The notes under the pieces: model-generated
What the model was told of the DNA's origin: nothing
Databases searched by the model: none
The model's input: only the letters and a program-made list of their open reading frames with translations
Source: Pelagicoccus sp.
Lineage (GTDB): Bacteria > Verrucomicrobiota > Verrucomicrobiia > Opitutales > Opitutaceae
Reading direction: 5' to 3'
DNA: 62,302 bases
Assembly: GCA_028284635.1 (NCBI GenBank)
Contig: JANQRJ010000039.1
Location: 1 to 62,302 of the forward strand
Made by a program: the position numbers and the translations under genes
In this document: piece by piece, positions 16,223-23,900 of the stretch
How the letters are laid out: each line of letters opens with the position of its first letter
How positions within the stretch are numbered: the first letter of the stretch is position 1

Positions 16223-16594
16223 TCACAAGCAAGCGGTTGCTTCAATCTCGACGAGCGCTCCGAAGTGAAGCTCTCGGGTAGGCACTACGCAACGCGCCGG
16301 CTTGTGATCCGCGAAGAACTCGCTGTAAACCTGATTCACTGCATCCCACATTTCGATACGGGGGATGTAGAGCCGCATCTGCAGCACCTTGTCTCGAGAA
16401 GAGCCTGCCTCCCGCAAAACGAGGTCGATATTCCGCAAGGTTTGCTCTGTCTGAGCCTCGATTCCTTCAGGCATCTCTCGAGTCTCCGGATCGAACGGCA
16501 GTTGGCCTGACAAGTACAGCAATCCGCCGTGCTCGATGCAAGTGGAGTAATGGCCGTTGGCGGCAGGTAGTTTTGGAGTGGATACGATTTTCAT
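16223..16594 (-). CDS. RidA/YjgF-family enamine/imine deaminase
   Basis: 123-residue Rid protein: YLSGQLPFDP, QTEQTLRNIDLVL and HKPARCVVPTRELHFGALVEIEA match, with the family Arg (about 101) and Glu (about 117) that act on 2-aminoacrylate-type imines. It is the last gene of the long leftward operon, starting 4 bases after the gamma-glutamyltransferase stop. ATG 16594 starts right at the family N-terminus. Its presence fits a pathway with PLP-dependent dehydratases or transaminases that release reactive enamines, such as the enzyme at 27942. Confidence 0.9.
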   Translation of the reverse strand: MKIVSTPKLPAANGHYSTCIEHGGLLYLSGQLPFDPETREMPEGIEAQTEQTLRNIDLVLREAGSSRDKVLQMRLYIPRIEMWDAVNQVYSEFFADHKPARCVVPTRELHFGALVEIEATACL

Positions 16595-16598
16595 AGGT

Positions 16599-18233
16599 CT
16601 AGTTCTTGTTTCCAACGGCACGGGCTGCGTTGGTGCGCCGCAGATCGGCATAGCCGGTCCACGAACCGTCCGGGTTTTTCAACGCGGCAGTGATTCCGCC
16701 AAAGGCTTCTGGATTTTCCTGGACGCCGAGCTCCCAACCGAGCGCTTCGAGGGCGGAGGGACTGGTTTTGCCGACACCCATCTCAGCATCCCATAGAAAA
16801 GCGGGGTCACCGCTGCGACGCGGGCGGATGGGATGCCAACGGGCCGCAGAAACCGCTGCGGCAAAGGGCTGCCCCGACATCCAATCCGCCAAAACCTGAA
16901 CCGTAGTGGACGGAATACGCGCCCCGCCAGGCAGCCCGAAAAGAGCAACCGGGCGACTGTCGGAATCCGCGATCAGCAGCGGCGCGATCGTCGTGCGCGG
17001 CCGCTTTGCGGGAGCGGCGGCATTCGGACTGTCCGGAGTGTAGTAGGAGAAGTTGGTCAGCGAATTGTTCAAGATGATGCCCGTTCCCGGAATGGAAACC
17101 CCTGCCCCGAAATGGTGGCTGAGGGACTGCGTAGCGGACAAGGCGTTGCCCTCCGCATCGACGATCACAAAATGCGTCGTAGAGGGACAACCGAGAGCTT
17201 CCGCCGACAGGGGTTCAGGGCGTCGGGCGGAAATCGGCTCGCGGCCGATCAGGTAGGCTTGCACGCGCTCGCGCACTCCCGGGACGTCGCCCACCAGCGA
17301 GCGAATCTCGTCGTCCAGTCGCCGGTACTTTCGTCCAAACCGGTCCAGAAGCTCGGGACTCCCCCGCGTTGGCCTGCCATCCCATTGGCGAAAATAAGAG
17401 GCGACCAACACCCCGCCCATCGTGGGCGGAGGGGGCAGCCAAAGCGAGCGACCGTCCGTTCCCAGCACTGCCCTCATTGCCGGAGCTACACGAGCTTCAA
17501 ACTCCCAGTCGCTGGGCGCAAACTGGCCCCTTGAAGCAGTCGCAGCTCGTCGCGACATCTCGCGCCCATAGAACCAATCCGGCCCCCGACGGGCCAGCTT
17601 CCGCAAAAACCGGGCATGGTCGGCGTTTGCCAAGCGACTTCCTACCTCCGGCAAGCCGCCATTGGGAAGCAGCCAAGCCTTGAGTTCCGGATCGCTCAAA
17701 CGATAGGCAGCCGCTTCCATGAAATGGCGATTGCCCGGCAAAACCTCCGCTCCGCGTTCCACGAGCTCGGCCACGGGCTCGACCACGTCCCTCCAGGAAA
17801 GCCTACCCCAACGGGAGTGGCCGGCGGCCAAAGCGGCAACCGTTCCCGGCACCGCAACCGCCTTCCAGCTGTAGGGCCTCTCGTCCCGCGGCGCTTCTCG
17901 GTAGCGGTCCGCATCCCAGCTCTCAGGCGATCGATCCAAGCCATCGACCGCGAAGGGCGCCTCGGCGCCGACCGGCAGATACAAGTAAACCAGCTTGCCG
18001 CCGAGGCCCGAGCCGTAGGGTTCGCTAACGCCCAAAGCCATGGAAACCGCGACGGCCGCATCCATCGCGGCGCCGCCTCCTTCGAGCACGGACACCCCCA
18101 ACTCCGCTGCCTCCGGGTGACCCGCGACCACCACGCCAAACGAGCCCGAGCGTTCCTGCACCTGCCCAGCGAAAACCGCCGCCGCCCCCAACGAGGCGAC
18201 GCCCATGCAAAAGACTCTCAAGTTGGGCAACAT
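16599..18233 (-). CDS. Secreted gamma-glutamyltransferase family protein
   Basis: 544-residue Ntn-type hydrolase with a signal peptide (hydrophobic run ending AAAVFAGQ). HPEAAELGVSVLEGGGAAMD with DAAVAVSMALGVSEPYGSGL is the GGT N-terminal signature; STTHFVIVDAEGNALS (about 351-366) contains the Thr nucleophile at which the precursor self-cleaves; GLPGGARIPST is near the usual substrate-binding loop. Removes or transfers gamma-glutamyl groups in the periplasm. It starts 12 bases after the serine hydrolase gene and is tightly followed by RidA. Confidence 0.87.
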   Translation of the reverse strand: MLPNLRVFCMGVASLGAAAVFAGQVQERSGSFGVVVAGHPEAAELGVSVLEGGGAAMDAAVAVSMALGVSEPYGSGLGGKLVYLYLPVGAEAPFAVDGLDRSPESWDADRYREAPRDERPYSWKAVAVPGTVAALAAGHSRWGRLSWRDVVEPVAELVERGAEVLPGNRHFMEAAAYRLSDPELKAWLLPNGGLPEVGSRLANADHARFLRKLARRGPDWFYGREMSRRAATASRGQFAPSDWEFEARVAPAMRAVLGTDGRSLWLPPPPTMGGVLVASYFRQWDGRPTRGSPELLDRFGRKYRRLDDEIRSLVGDVPGVRERVQAYLIGREPISARRPEPLSAEALGCPSTTHFVIVDAEGNALSATQSLSHHFGAGVSIPGTGIILNNSLTNFSYYTPDSPNAAAPAKRPRTTIAPLLIADSDSRPVALFGLPGGARIPSTTVQVLADWMSGQPFAAAVSAARWHPIRPRRSGDPAFLWDAEMGVGKTSPSALEALGWELGVQENPEAFGGITAALKNPDGSWTGYADLRRTNAARAVGNKN

Positions 18234-18245
18234 AGTTGAAATGCC

Positions 18246-19352
18246 TCAAGGCCGATTCGCGACTCCCCACTTCTCCAGCGGCCCGTCCGCCGCTTCGCCC
18301 GTGTCGAAGATGTAGTAGCGCCCTGCCGCAGAATCGAACATCTTGCCACCATGATGGCCTACGCCGGGGACAATGGCGACGCGATGCCGCTCGTAGATCT
18401 CCTCGCCCAGTTCCTGACCGACATGGTGGAAGTAGCGAAGCCCGCGCTCCAGCCGCGTTGCCCCCTGCATCAAGGCGGGCCCACTTTTGTCGAGACTGCG
18501 GTGGGTCGGGTCGTTGTCGTCCTCGCCGAGCAGGTAGACGACCTCCCGCTCGGCGTACTGGGCGCGCATCGCCGCCTCGCCCGCCCGGGCCAGGTAGTGG
18601 TTGATCTCATCAAGCCCATACTTGTACATGTTGTAGCTGGGAACGCGATCTTCCTCCTCCTCGGTGGGCTCGCGAAACTGGTCCCGAGCCGCCCCAAGCG
18701 GCCTTTCCTCCGAAAAGTAGACGTAAGTGGAAGGGTTCGAAATGATATAGCGGACGGCGACTCCGTGCCGTTCCTGCAGGAAATCGTGGATACGGTTGGC
18801 AGCCGCGTAGCGATTGACGAACTGCCCCCCCGCCGAATGGCCCGCCAAAACGATGCGTTCAAGATTTGGATACAGCGCCGCCAGCCTGAGCAGGAAATCG
18901 TCCAAAACCGCGAACGGAGAAAGCTGGGCCACTTCCGGGCGTCCATTGCGGGTCAGCGAACGATCTCCCCGCTTCCAGCCGTCGTTGCTCCACGCCAGGA
19001 CGTCGTCGGTAAGTCCGAAGGCCGCCACATCCTGCTCCATGAGGAGCTGAGTCGCCACCACGACGGTATCGTCAAGCGCGTCGAGAGCCCGAGCGGGGGT
19101 CATCATCCGCTCGAAATACACATCCGCATTCCGGCTTGCCCCATGCAGGGAAAAAACCACCGATCGCACCGATTCATCGACCTCGACCAGCGATTGGGAA
19201 GCATAGACAGGGATGGATACCGCAAAACCGCCAGCGGTCGTAAAAAAGCGGTCTGCGCCCACTACCTTGACGGGCGGGCGTTGAGCCAGCAGCCCAGCTG
19301 AGAAGCAGGCGTTAGCGAGAAACAGAAGCGTGAAGATTCGCGCGGTTTTCAT
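18246..19352 (-). CDS. Secreted alpha/beta hydrolase
   Basis: 368 residues with a signal peptide (MKTARIFTLLFLANACFSAG). GHSAGG around residue 170 is the nucleophile elbow; VFSLHG provides an oxyanion-hole-type strand end; GVGHHGG near the C-terminus supplies the His. The acid residue is not assigned. Substrate unknown; a peptidase or esterase acting in the periplasm would suit its place in the amino-acid/peptide operon. ATG 19352 was chosen over an upstream TTG because it starts the signal peptide. Lies 18 bases after the symporter gene. Confidence 0.72.
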   Translation of the reverse strand: MKTARIFTLLFLANACFSAGLLAQRPPVKVVGADRFFTTAGGFAVSIPVYASQSLVEVDESVRSVVFSLHGASRNADVYFERMMTPARALDALDDTVVVATQLLMEQDVAAFGLTDDVLAWSNDGWKRGDRSLTRNGRPEVAQLSPFAVLDDFLLRLAALYPNLERIVLAGHSAGGQFVNRYAAANRIHDFLQERHGVAVRYIISNPSTYVYFSEERPLGAARDQFREPTEEEEDRVPSYNMYKYGLDEINHYLARAGEAAMRAQYAEREVVYLLGEDDNDPTHRSLDKSGPALMQGATRLERGLRYFHHVGQELGEEIYERHRVAIVPGVGHHGGKMFDSAAGRYYIFDTGEAADGPLEKWGVANRP

Positions 19353-19370
19353 AAAGCGTATTGGCAAGGT

Positions 19371-20594
19371 TCATACAGATTTCGACGCTGATCGCCGTTC
19401 TTCGAATTTGGATACGATGCTGGTGCCCACCAGATCGCCCATGCAGTTGATGGTCGTATTGCCCATATCGATTAAACGATAGACGCCCGCCACTGCTGCG
19501 GCGATTTCCAGCGGCAGGTTGAAAGCCTCTACAAAGATCAGCGATACGACAAACCCGCCGCCGGGAAGCCCGCCCGAGCCCTCGGAGAGCAGCAGGCCAA
19601 TGAGCAAGACAGCCAACAGACTCGCCAATCCAAACTCCACGCCGGCCGCCTGGGCGGTGAATAGCAACACCCCCGTCAACATTATCGAAGTGCCGTCCTT
19701 GTTGATCTGCGCCCCGAGCGGCAGCGTAAAGCCGTAGATACGCTTGGGCAGCCTAAGCTTGCGCCCGGCGATATCCAAGCTGACCGCCAAGCTCGCCAAA
19801 CTGCTGCAGGTGGTCGCGGTCGTCGCGTAGAGTGGAGCCGAGAGCTGCAAAAAGCGCCAAGGCGACGCCTTGACCAGCAGTTTATACAAAACGAGATAAA
19901 GCGCCACCATGGCGAGCTGCCCGATCCAGATCGCCCCGATAAGCTTGGCCATGGGTCCGAGCAACTCCGCTCCGTGACGCCCGATGGTGGTGGCTGCCAG
20001 GGCCGCCACGCCGTAGGGAGCCAAGTAGAGGATGCCGCCCACCAAGCGACGCAGAGCCTGGGCGACCCGATCGAAAAACTGGCCCAGCGGCTGGCGCTGC
20101 TCGACTGGCAAGGAAAGCGTCGCCACGCCAAAAAGCGCTGTAAACACCACGATCGACGCCACCTTCCCCTCCGCCAAGGCAGCGAAAACGTTGCGCGGCA
20201 CCAGTCCGATTATCGTTCCCCAAACGCTAGGCGTCTCCCCGAGGTTTTCCGGCACTTCCCCCACAACCGGAGCGCCTGCTCCAGGCTGTATCGCCAACAT
20301 CAATACGATGCCAATCGTCAGGGCGCAAGTGGTGGTGCCGGTATAGTAAAGAAAGACCCGCCAGCCGATGCGGCCAAACGAGCCTATATCGTCCAAGGCG
20401 GTCAGCCCAGCCAGCAGATTGAACACCACCAGCGGGATCGCCGCCATCATGAGCAGCCGAAGAAAAAGCTCGCCGATGGGTTCCACAACGAGGGCTCCCT
20501 CCCCGAACCAAAGCCCGCCTGCGACGCCAATCGTCAGCCAGAGCAAGACCTGCCAGCCAATACCCCATCGGAAATATGCCTTCAGTAAGCGCAT
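19371..20594 (-). CDS. Dicarboxylate/amino acid:cation symporter (SLC1/DAACS family)
   Basis: 407-residue transporter of the GltP/GltT/DctA family. LRLLMMAAIPLVVFNLLAGL, the Ser/Thr-rich hairpin TTATTCSSLASLAVS, TLPLGAQINKDGTSIML (the NMDGT-like cation site reads NKDGT), and the C-terminal IDMGNTTINCMGD match the family. Expected to import acidic amino acids or C4-dicarboxylates with Na+ or H+. It lies 3 bases after the aminotransferase stop. In this operon it would bring aspartate or glutamate released in the periplasm into the cell. Confidence 0.88.
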   Translation of the reverse strand: MRLLKAYFRWGIGWQVLLWLTIGVAGGLWFGEGALVVEPIGELFLRLLMMAAIPLVVFNLLAGLTALDDIGSFGRIGWRVFLYYTGTTTCALTIGIVLMLAIQPGAGAPVVGEVPENLGETPSVWGTIIGLVPRNVFAALAEGKVASIVVFTALFGVATLSLPVEQRQPLGQFFDRVAQALRRLVGGILYLAPYGVAALAATTIGRHGAELLGPMAKLIGAIWIGQLAMVALYLVLYKLLVKASPWRFLQLSAPLYATTATTCSSLASLAVSLDIAGRKLRLPKRIYGFTLPLGAQINKDGTSIMLTGVLLFTAQAAGVEFGLASLLAVLLIGLLLSEGSGGLPGGGFVVSLIFVEAFNLPLEIAAAVAGVYRLIDMGNTTINCMGDLVGTSIVSKFEERRSASKSV

Positions 20595-20597
20595 GGC

Positions 20598-21806
20598 TCA
20601 GTCCCCTTCGGCAAAGCGCGGCAAGGCCTCGGTCAAGGCCTCGGTCAAGGCCTCGACGACGCGTTCGATCTGCTCCGTCGACTTGGCCGCGGTCAAGCGC
20701 AGAAAGCCCTCGCTGGCCGGGCCAAAGGCGACTCCAGGAACCAAGACCATGCCATACTCATCGATCAGCCGCGTCACCGTGGGTTCCGACTTCAGCCCGA
20801 GACCGCGAACGTCGATCCAGCCGTAAAAGCCGCCCTCCGGCACACGGCAGCGCACGCCGGGAATCCGATCCACCGCCCGGCAAAGCGTTTGGCAGCTTTC
20901 GAACCAGCTGGCCCACATCGCATGCAGCTCCTCGTCTGCCTGGCCGCGGTAGGCGAAAGCCGCCGCTCGCTGCGACAAGCTGCCGGCGCTGGTCTGGTAA
21001 TGAGCCTGCAACTTGACCATCTGAGCCACCGCCGCCTCCGGGCCATAGGCGAAGCCCACCCGCCAGCCGCCCATCGCGAAGGCTTTGGTCGTTCCCATCA
21101 AGCCAACCGTACGCTCGGCCATGCCATCAAGCGAGCGCAGGCAAACGTGCTCGCGCCCCTGCCAAGTCATGCGTTCGTAGATTTCGTCGACGATCACCGC
21201 CAAGTCTCTCTCTATAGCGAAGTCGGCAATCTGCCGCAAGTCGTCCCGCGAATAAACCGAACCCGCGGGATTCTGCGGCGAGCAGAAAAGCAAAACGCGC
21301 GTGCGGTCGCCAACAACTCGCTCCAAGTCTTCCCGTCGCCAGCGAAATCCGTTCTCCGCTCGCAAAGGAGCCGCCACGGGGCGCCCGCCAAGCATCTCGA
21401 TGGCCGGTCCGTAGCTCACGAAAGCGGGATCTTCGATCACCACCTCGTCGCCTGGATCCAGCAGGACGGAAAGGGCCAGCATGAGGCCTTGCTTGCAGCC
21501 GAGCGTCGCGACGATCTCGCGTTCCGGATCGACCGACAAACCGTTTTCGCGTAACAGTTTTCCGGATACCGCCTCCAAGTACCTGCGCTGGCCGCGAGCC
21601 GGGGTCTGGTGCGTATCGCCCGCTCGCATGGCCCGCATCGCTTCCTCGCAAATCGAGAGCGGAGTCGAATCGGGCGGCCGTCCAGCGGAGAAGTCCCAGA
21701 CCGGCAAGCCCTTCTCGTGCCGCGCGGTGGCAAGGTCGGCCAGGCGAATCGTCGCCGAGTCGGCAAGCCCCTGGACGCGGCGGGCTAGGACGTTGGGCGA
21801 ACTCAC
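20598..21806 (-). CDS. Class I/II PLP-dependent aminotransferase, aspartate aminotransferase-like
   Basis: 402-residue fold-type I aminotransferase. SPQNPAGSVYS is the PLP-ring region, VIVDEIYERM contains the PLP-pyridine Asp, MGTTKAFAMGGWRVGFAYG carries Lys241. Probably transaminates aspartate or a related amino acid, linking the imported amino acids to oxaloacetate/glutamate. The C-terminal segment is encoded by three tandem copies of a 12-base unit (ALTEALTEAL), a possible slippage site. 43 bases separate it from the isoaspartyl peptidase gene. Confidence 0.87.
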   Translation of the reverse strand: MSSPNVLARRVQGLADSATIRLADLATARHEKGLPVWDFSAGRPPDSTPLSICEEAMRAMRAGDTHQTPARGQRRYLEAVSGKLLRENGLSVDPEREIVATLGCKQGLMLALSVLLDPGDEVVIEDPAFVSYGPAIEMLGGRPVAAPLRAENGFRWRREDLERVVGDRTRVLLFCSPQNPAGSVYSRDDLRQIADFAIERDLAVIVDEIYERMTWQGREHVCLRSLDGMAERTVGLMGTTKAFAMGGWRVGFAYGPEAAVAQMVKLQAHYQTSAGSLSQRAAAFAYRGQADEELHAMWASWFESCQTLCRAVDRIPGVRCRVPEGGFYGWIDVRGLGLKSEPTVTRLIDEYGMVLVPGVAFGPASEGFLRLTAAKSTEQIERVVEALTEALTEALPRFAEGD

Positions 21807-21849
21807 TTAGAGCTTCGGTAGTTGAAGTTTCGTTACGAGGAGCGGCTCG

Positions 21850-22872
21850 CTACTCATCGCCGTAGATCTTGACGACGATTTCGCCTTCGGCAGTAGTGAA
21901 GCCCCGATACATTCCCCGGCCGGTCCAAGACGCGGCAACGTTGCCCTCGGCATCGATCGCCACTGCTCCGCCGCCACCGCCGCCTTCGACCAGGCGCTCG
22001 CGGATAACCAAGTCGAGCGCATCCTGCACGCCGTAGTCGTTGAACTCCATCAAGTGCGAAACGGTGATGGCCGAGCCGAGCGCGATGTGCACCTCGCCGA
22101 GGCCGGTGGTGGACACCGCAGCGGTGCCGTTCTTCGCGTAGGTGGCCGCCCCGATAAGCGGCGAGTCGCCCACGCGGCCCATCATCTTGTTGGTGCGTCC
22201 ACCGGTGGAAGTGGCTGCGGCGAGATTGCCCTCCTGGTCCAAGGCGACTGCTCCAACTGTGCCGTAATACGCCGGCAGATCGGGGTCGTAGGAACTCTGG
22301 CCCGAGGGAACAGGCTGACCGTAGGGCACCTCCTTGGCCTTGCGTTCCTGCAGCGTCTTCCAGCGGCGCTCGGTGAAAAAGTACTCGGCCGGCTCCAACT
22401 CCAGTCCCTTTTCGATAGCGAAGGACAATGCCCCGCTCTCCGAAAGCAGCACGTGGGGAGTGTCTTCCATAACCGCTCGAGCCAGCTTGACGGGGTTCTT
22501 GACGAAACGCACGGTGCAAGCTCCGCCGCCCTTCATGGTCGCTCCGTCCATGATCGACGTATCCATTTCGATGGTACCTTGCTCGGTAAAGGCGGACCCG
22601 CGCCCGGCGTTGAACAGCGGGGAATCCTCAAGCGGCACGATCGCCGCTTCGATGGCGTCGACCGCCGTGCCGCCCGCCTCGAGCACGGCCTGTCCCGCAG
22701 CCACTGACTGCTGGAGCGCCTCGCGATACTGGACCTCCAGCTCGGGAGTCATTTTTTCTCGGCTGAGCACTCCGGATCCGCCATGGATCGCGATGCCGAA
22801 GGGCTGTTCCGCTGGGAGACTGCAAGCCGCGCCAAGAGCGACAAGGAATGTGGTTAGGATGCGTACTTTCAT
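21850..22872 (-). CDS. Secreted isoaspartyl peptidase/L-asparaginase (Ntn hydrolase)
   Basis: 340-residue type III (plant-type) asparaginase/isoaspartyl dipeptidase with a signal peptide (MKVRILTTFLVALGAACSLPA). FGIAIHGGSG and NAGRGSAFT near the N-terminus, GTVGAVALDQEGNLAAATSTGG with Thr205 as self-cleavage nucleophile, and RVGDSPLIGAATYA with GTGL-like TTGLGE match. Cleaves beta-aspartyl peptide bonds, releasing aspartate. It overlaps the upstream TPR gene by 4 bases (ATGA), showing coupling. Confidence 0.9.
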   Translation of the reverse strand: MKVRILTTFLVALGAACSLPAEQPFGIAIHGGSGVLSREKMTPELEVQYREALQQSVAAGQAVLEAGGTAVDAIEAAIVPLEDSPLFNAGRGSAFTEQGTIEMDTSIMDGATMKGGGACTVRFVKNPVKLARAVMEDTPHVLLSESGALSFAIEKGLELEPAEYFFTERRWKTLQERKAKEVPYGQPVPSGQSSYDPDLPAYYGTVGAVALDQEGNLAAATSTGGRTNKMMGRVGDSPLIGAATYAKNGTAAVSTTGLGEVHIALGSAITVSHLMEFNDYGVQDALDLVIRERLVEGGGGGGAVAIDAEGNVAASWTGRGMYRGFTTAEGEIVVKIYGDE

Positions 22873-23897
22873 GGTTGGACAAGGTTCTGGTCGATGGATG
22901 CGGAAAGGACTCCAGCCTGCTCGACAGCGGCGAGCCAGCCTGGGCTGGACCGGACAGCTTCAGGAACGAGCCGGTCCGACTTGAAATAGCCTGCCGGGAA
23001 GAAACCCCTCTGGATCGCCCCGCGAAGCTCGTTCTCCGCTTCCGACTCGGCTCCACTGAAAACGGCGGCATGAACCATCCGGTAGTAGCGCTCGCCATCG
23101 CGAATCTCGCGCTGGCGCAGCCTCTCGCCAATGGCCCTGGCAGCCGAACGGTCGTTCGTCAGTCCAGCGTGATAAAGCCGAGCAAAGGTCGACCAAACCG
23201 TCGCGGGCTCGGTTTCCCAGGAAGCGGCCAAGGCCTGGGCAGCGGCTTCCTCCTGACCGGCGTACCAGCAGGCCACGCCGCGGTAGAAATGCTGCTTCTC
23301 GTTCGTCGGGCGCTCCGCTTCGCGACGCAGCGCTTGGCTGCGGTCGTCGGAAGCGAGAGCCGCCTCGGCTTGGCCGAGATAAATCAGGTTTTTCGTGATC
23401 TGGTCTTGGTAGCCAATCTGCCGCTCCAGACTGTCGCCTGCCAAGGCGATCGCCTGACGGTACGAGCGGATCGAGTCCTCAAAGCGACCCGCGTAGCGCA
23501 AGACGTAGCCGCGACCGGCCGGGAAGCGATGGTCAGCCGGATGGGCGGCCGCTCCGGCCGAAAAGCGCCGCAGGGCTTCCTGCGGTCGTCCCGTCTTGGA
23601 CAAGGTCCTGCCAAGCAAGTGGTTCGCGTCGGCGTCGCTCGGGGCGAGAGCAACGGCGAAGCGAGCCGCAGCCAAGGCCTCCTCGTACCTTCCCGCCGCC
23701 GAGCCCACCTCCCCTGAAAAAGCGAGGTAGGCCGTACCCAGTTCCAGCCAGTAGCCGCTCTGCGCGATTTTCCGAGGGAACTGCGCCTCCAAATTTTCGA
23801 TACGCTGCAGCGAATCCGCGACACACACGCTGGCCGCGCCCGCCAAAGCGAGCGCGGGGAAAGCCAGGCGGGGCGAAAGCATCAAGCCCGGGCGCAT
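22869..23897 (-). CDS. Secreted TPR-repeat protein
   Basis: 342 residues with an N-terminal signal peptide (LAFPALALAGAASVCVAD). About five helical hairpins of TPR type are visible (YEEALAAARFAVALAPSDAD, ANHLLGRTLSKTGRPQEAL, RYAGRFEDSIRSYRQAIALA), so it is a periplasmic scaffold. It starts 3 bases after the TonB-dependent receptor stop, which suggests a partner role to the receptor or the peptidases. No enzymatic motif was seen. Confidence 0.8.
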   Translation of the reverse strand: MRPGLMLSPRLAFPALALAGAASVCVADSLQRIENLEAQFPRKIAQSGYWLELGTAYLAFSGEVGSAAGRYEEALAAARFAVALAPSDADANHLLGRTLSKTGRPQEALRRFSAGAAAHPADHRFPAGRGYVLRYAGRFEDSIRSYRQAIALAGDSLERQIGYQDQITKNLIYLGQAEAALASDDRSQALRREAERPTNEKQHFYRGVACWYAGQEEAAAQALAASWETEPATVWSTFARLYHAGLTNDRSAARAIGERLRQREIRDGERYYRMVHAAVFSGAESEAENELRGAIQRGFFPAGYFKSDRLVPEAVRSSPGWLAAVEQAGVLSASIDQNLVQP

Positions 23898-23900
23898 CGG

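Noticed and set aside
20622..20657. Three tandem 12-base units at the aminotransferase 3' end
   Set aside because: Only encodes a short ALTE-type helix extension; noted as a slippage site, not a separate element.
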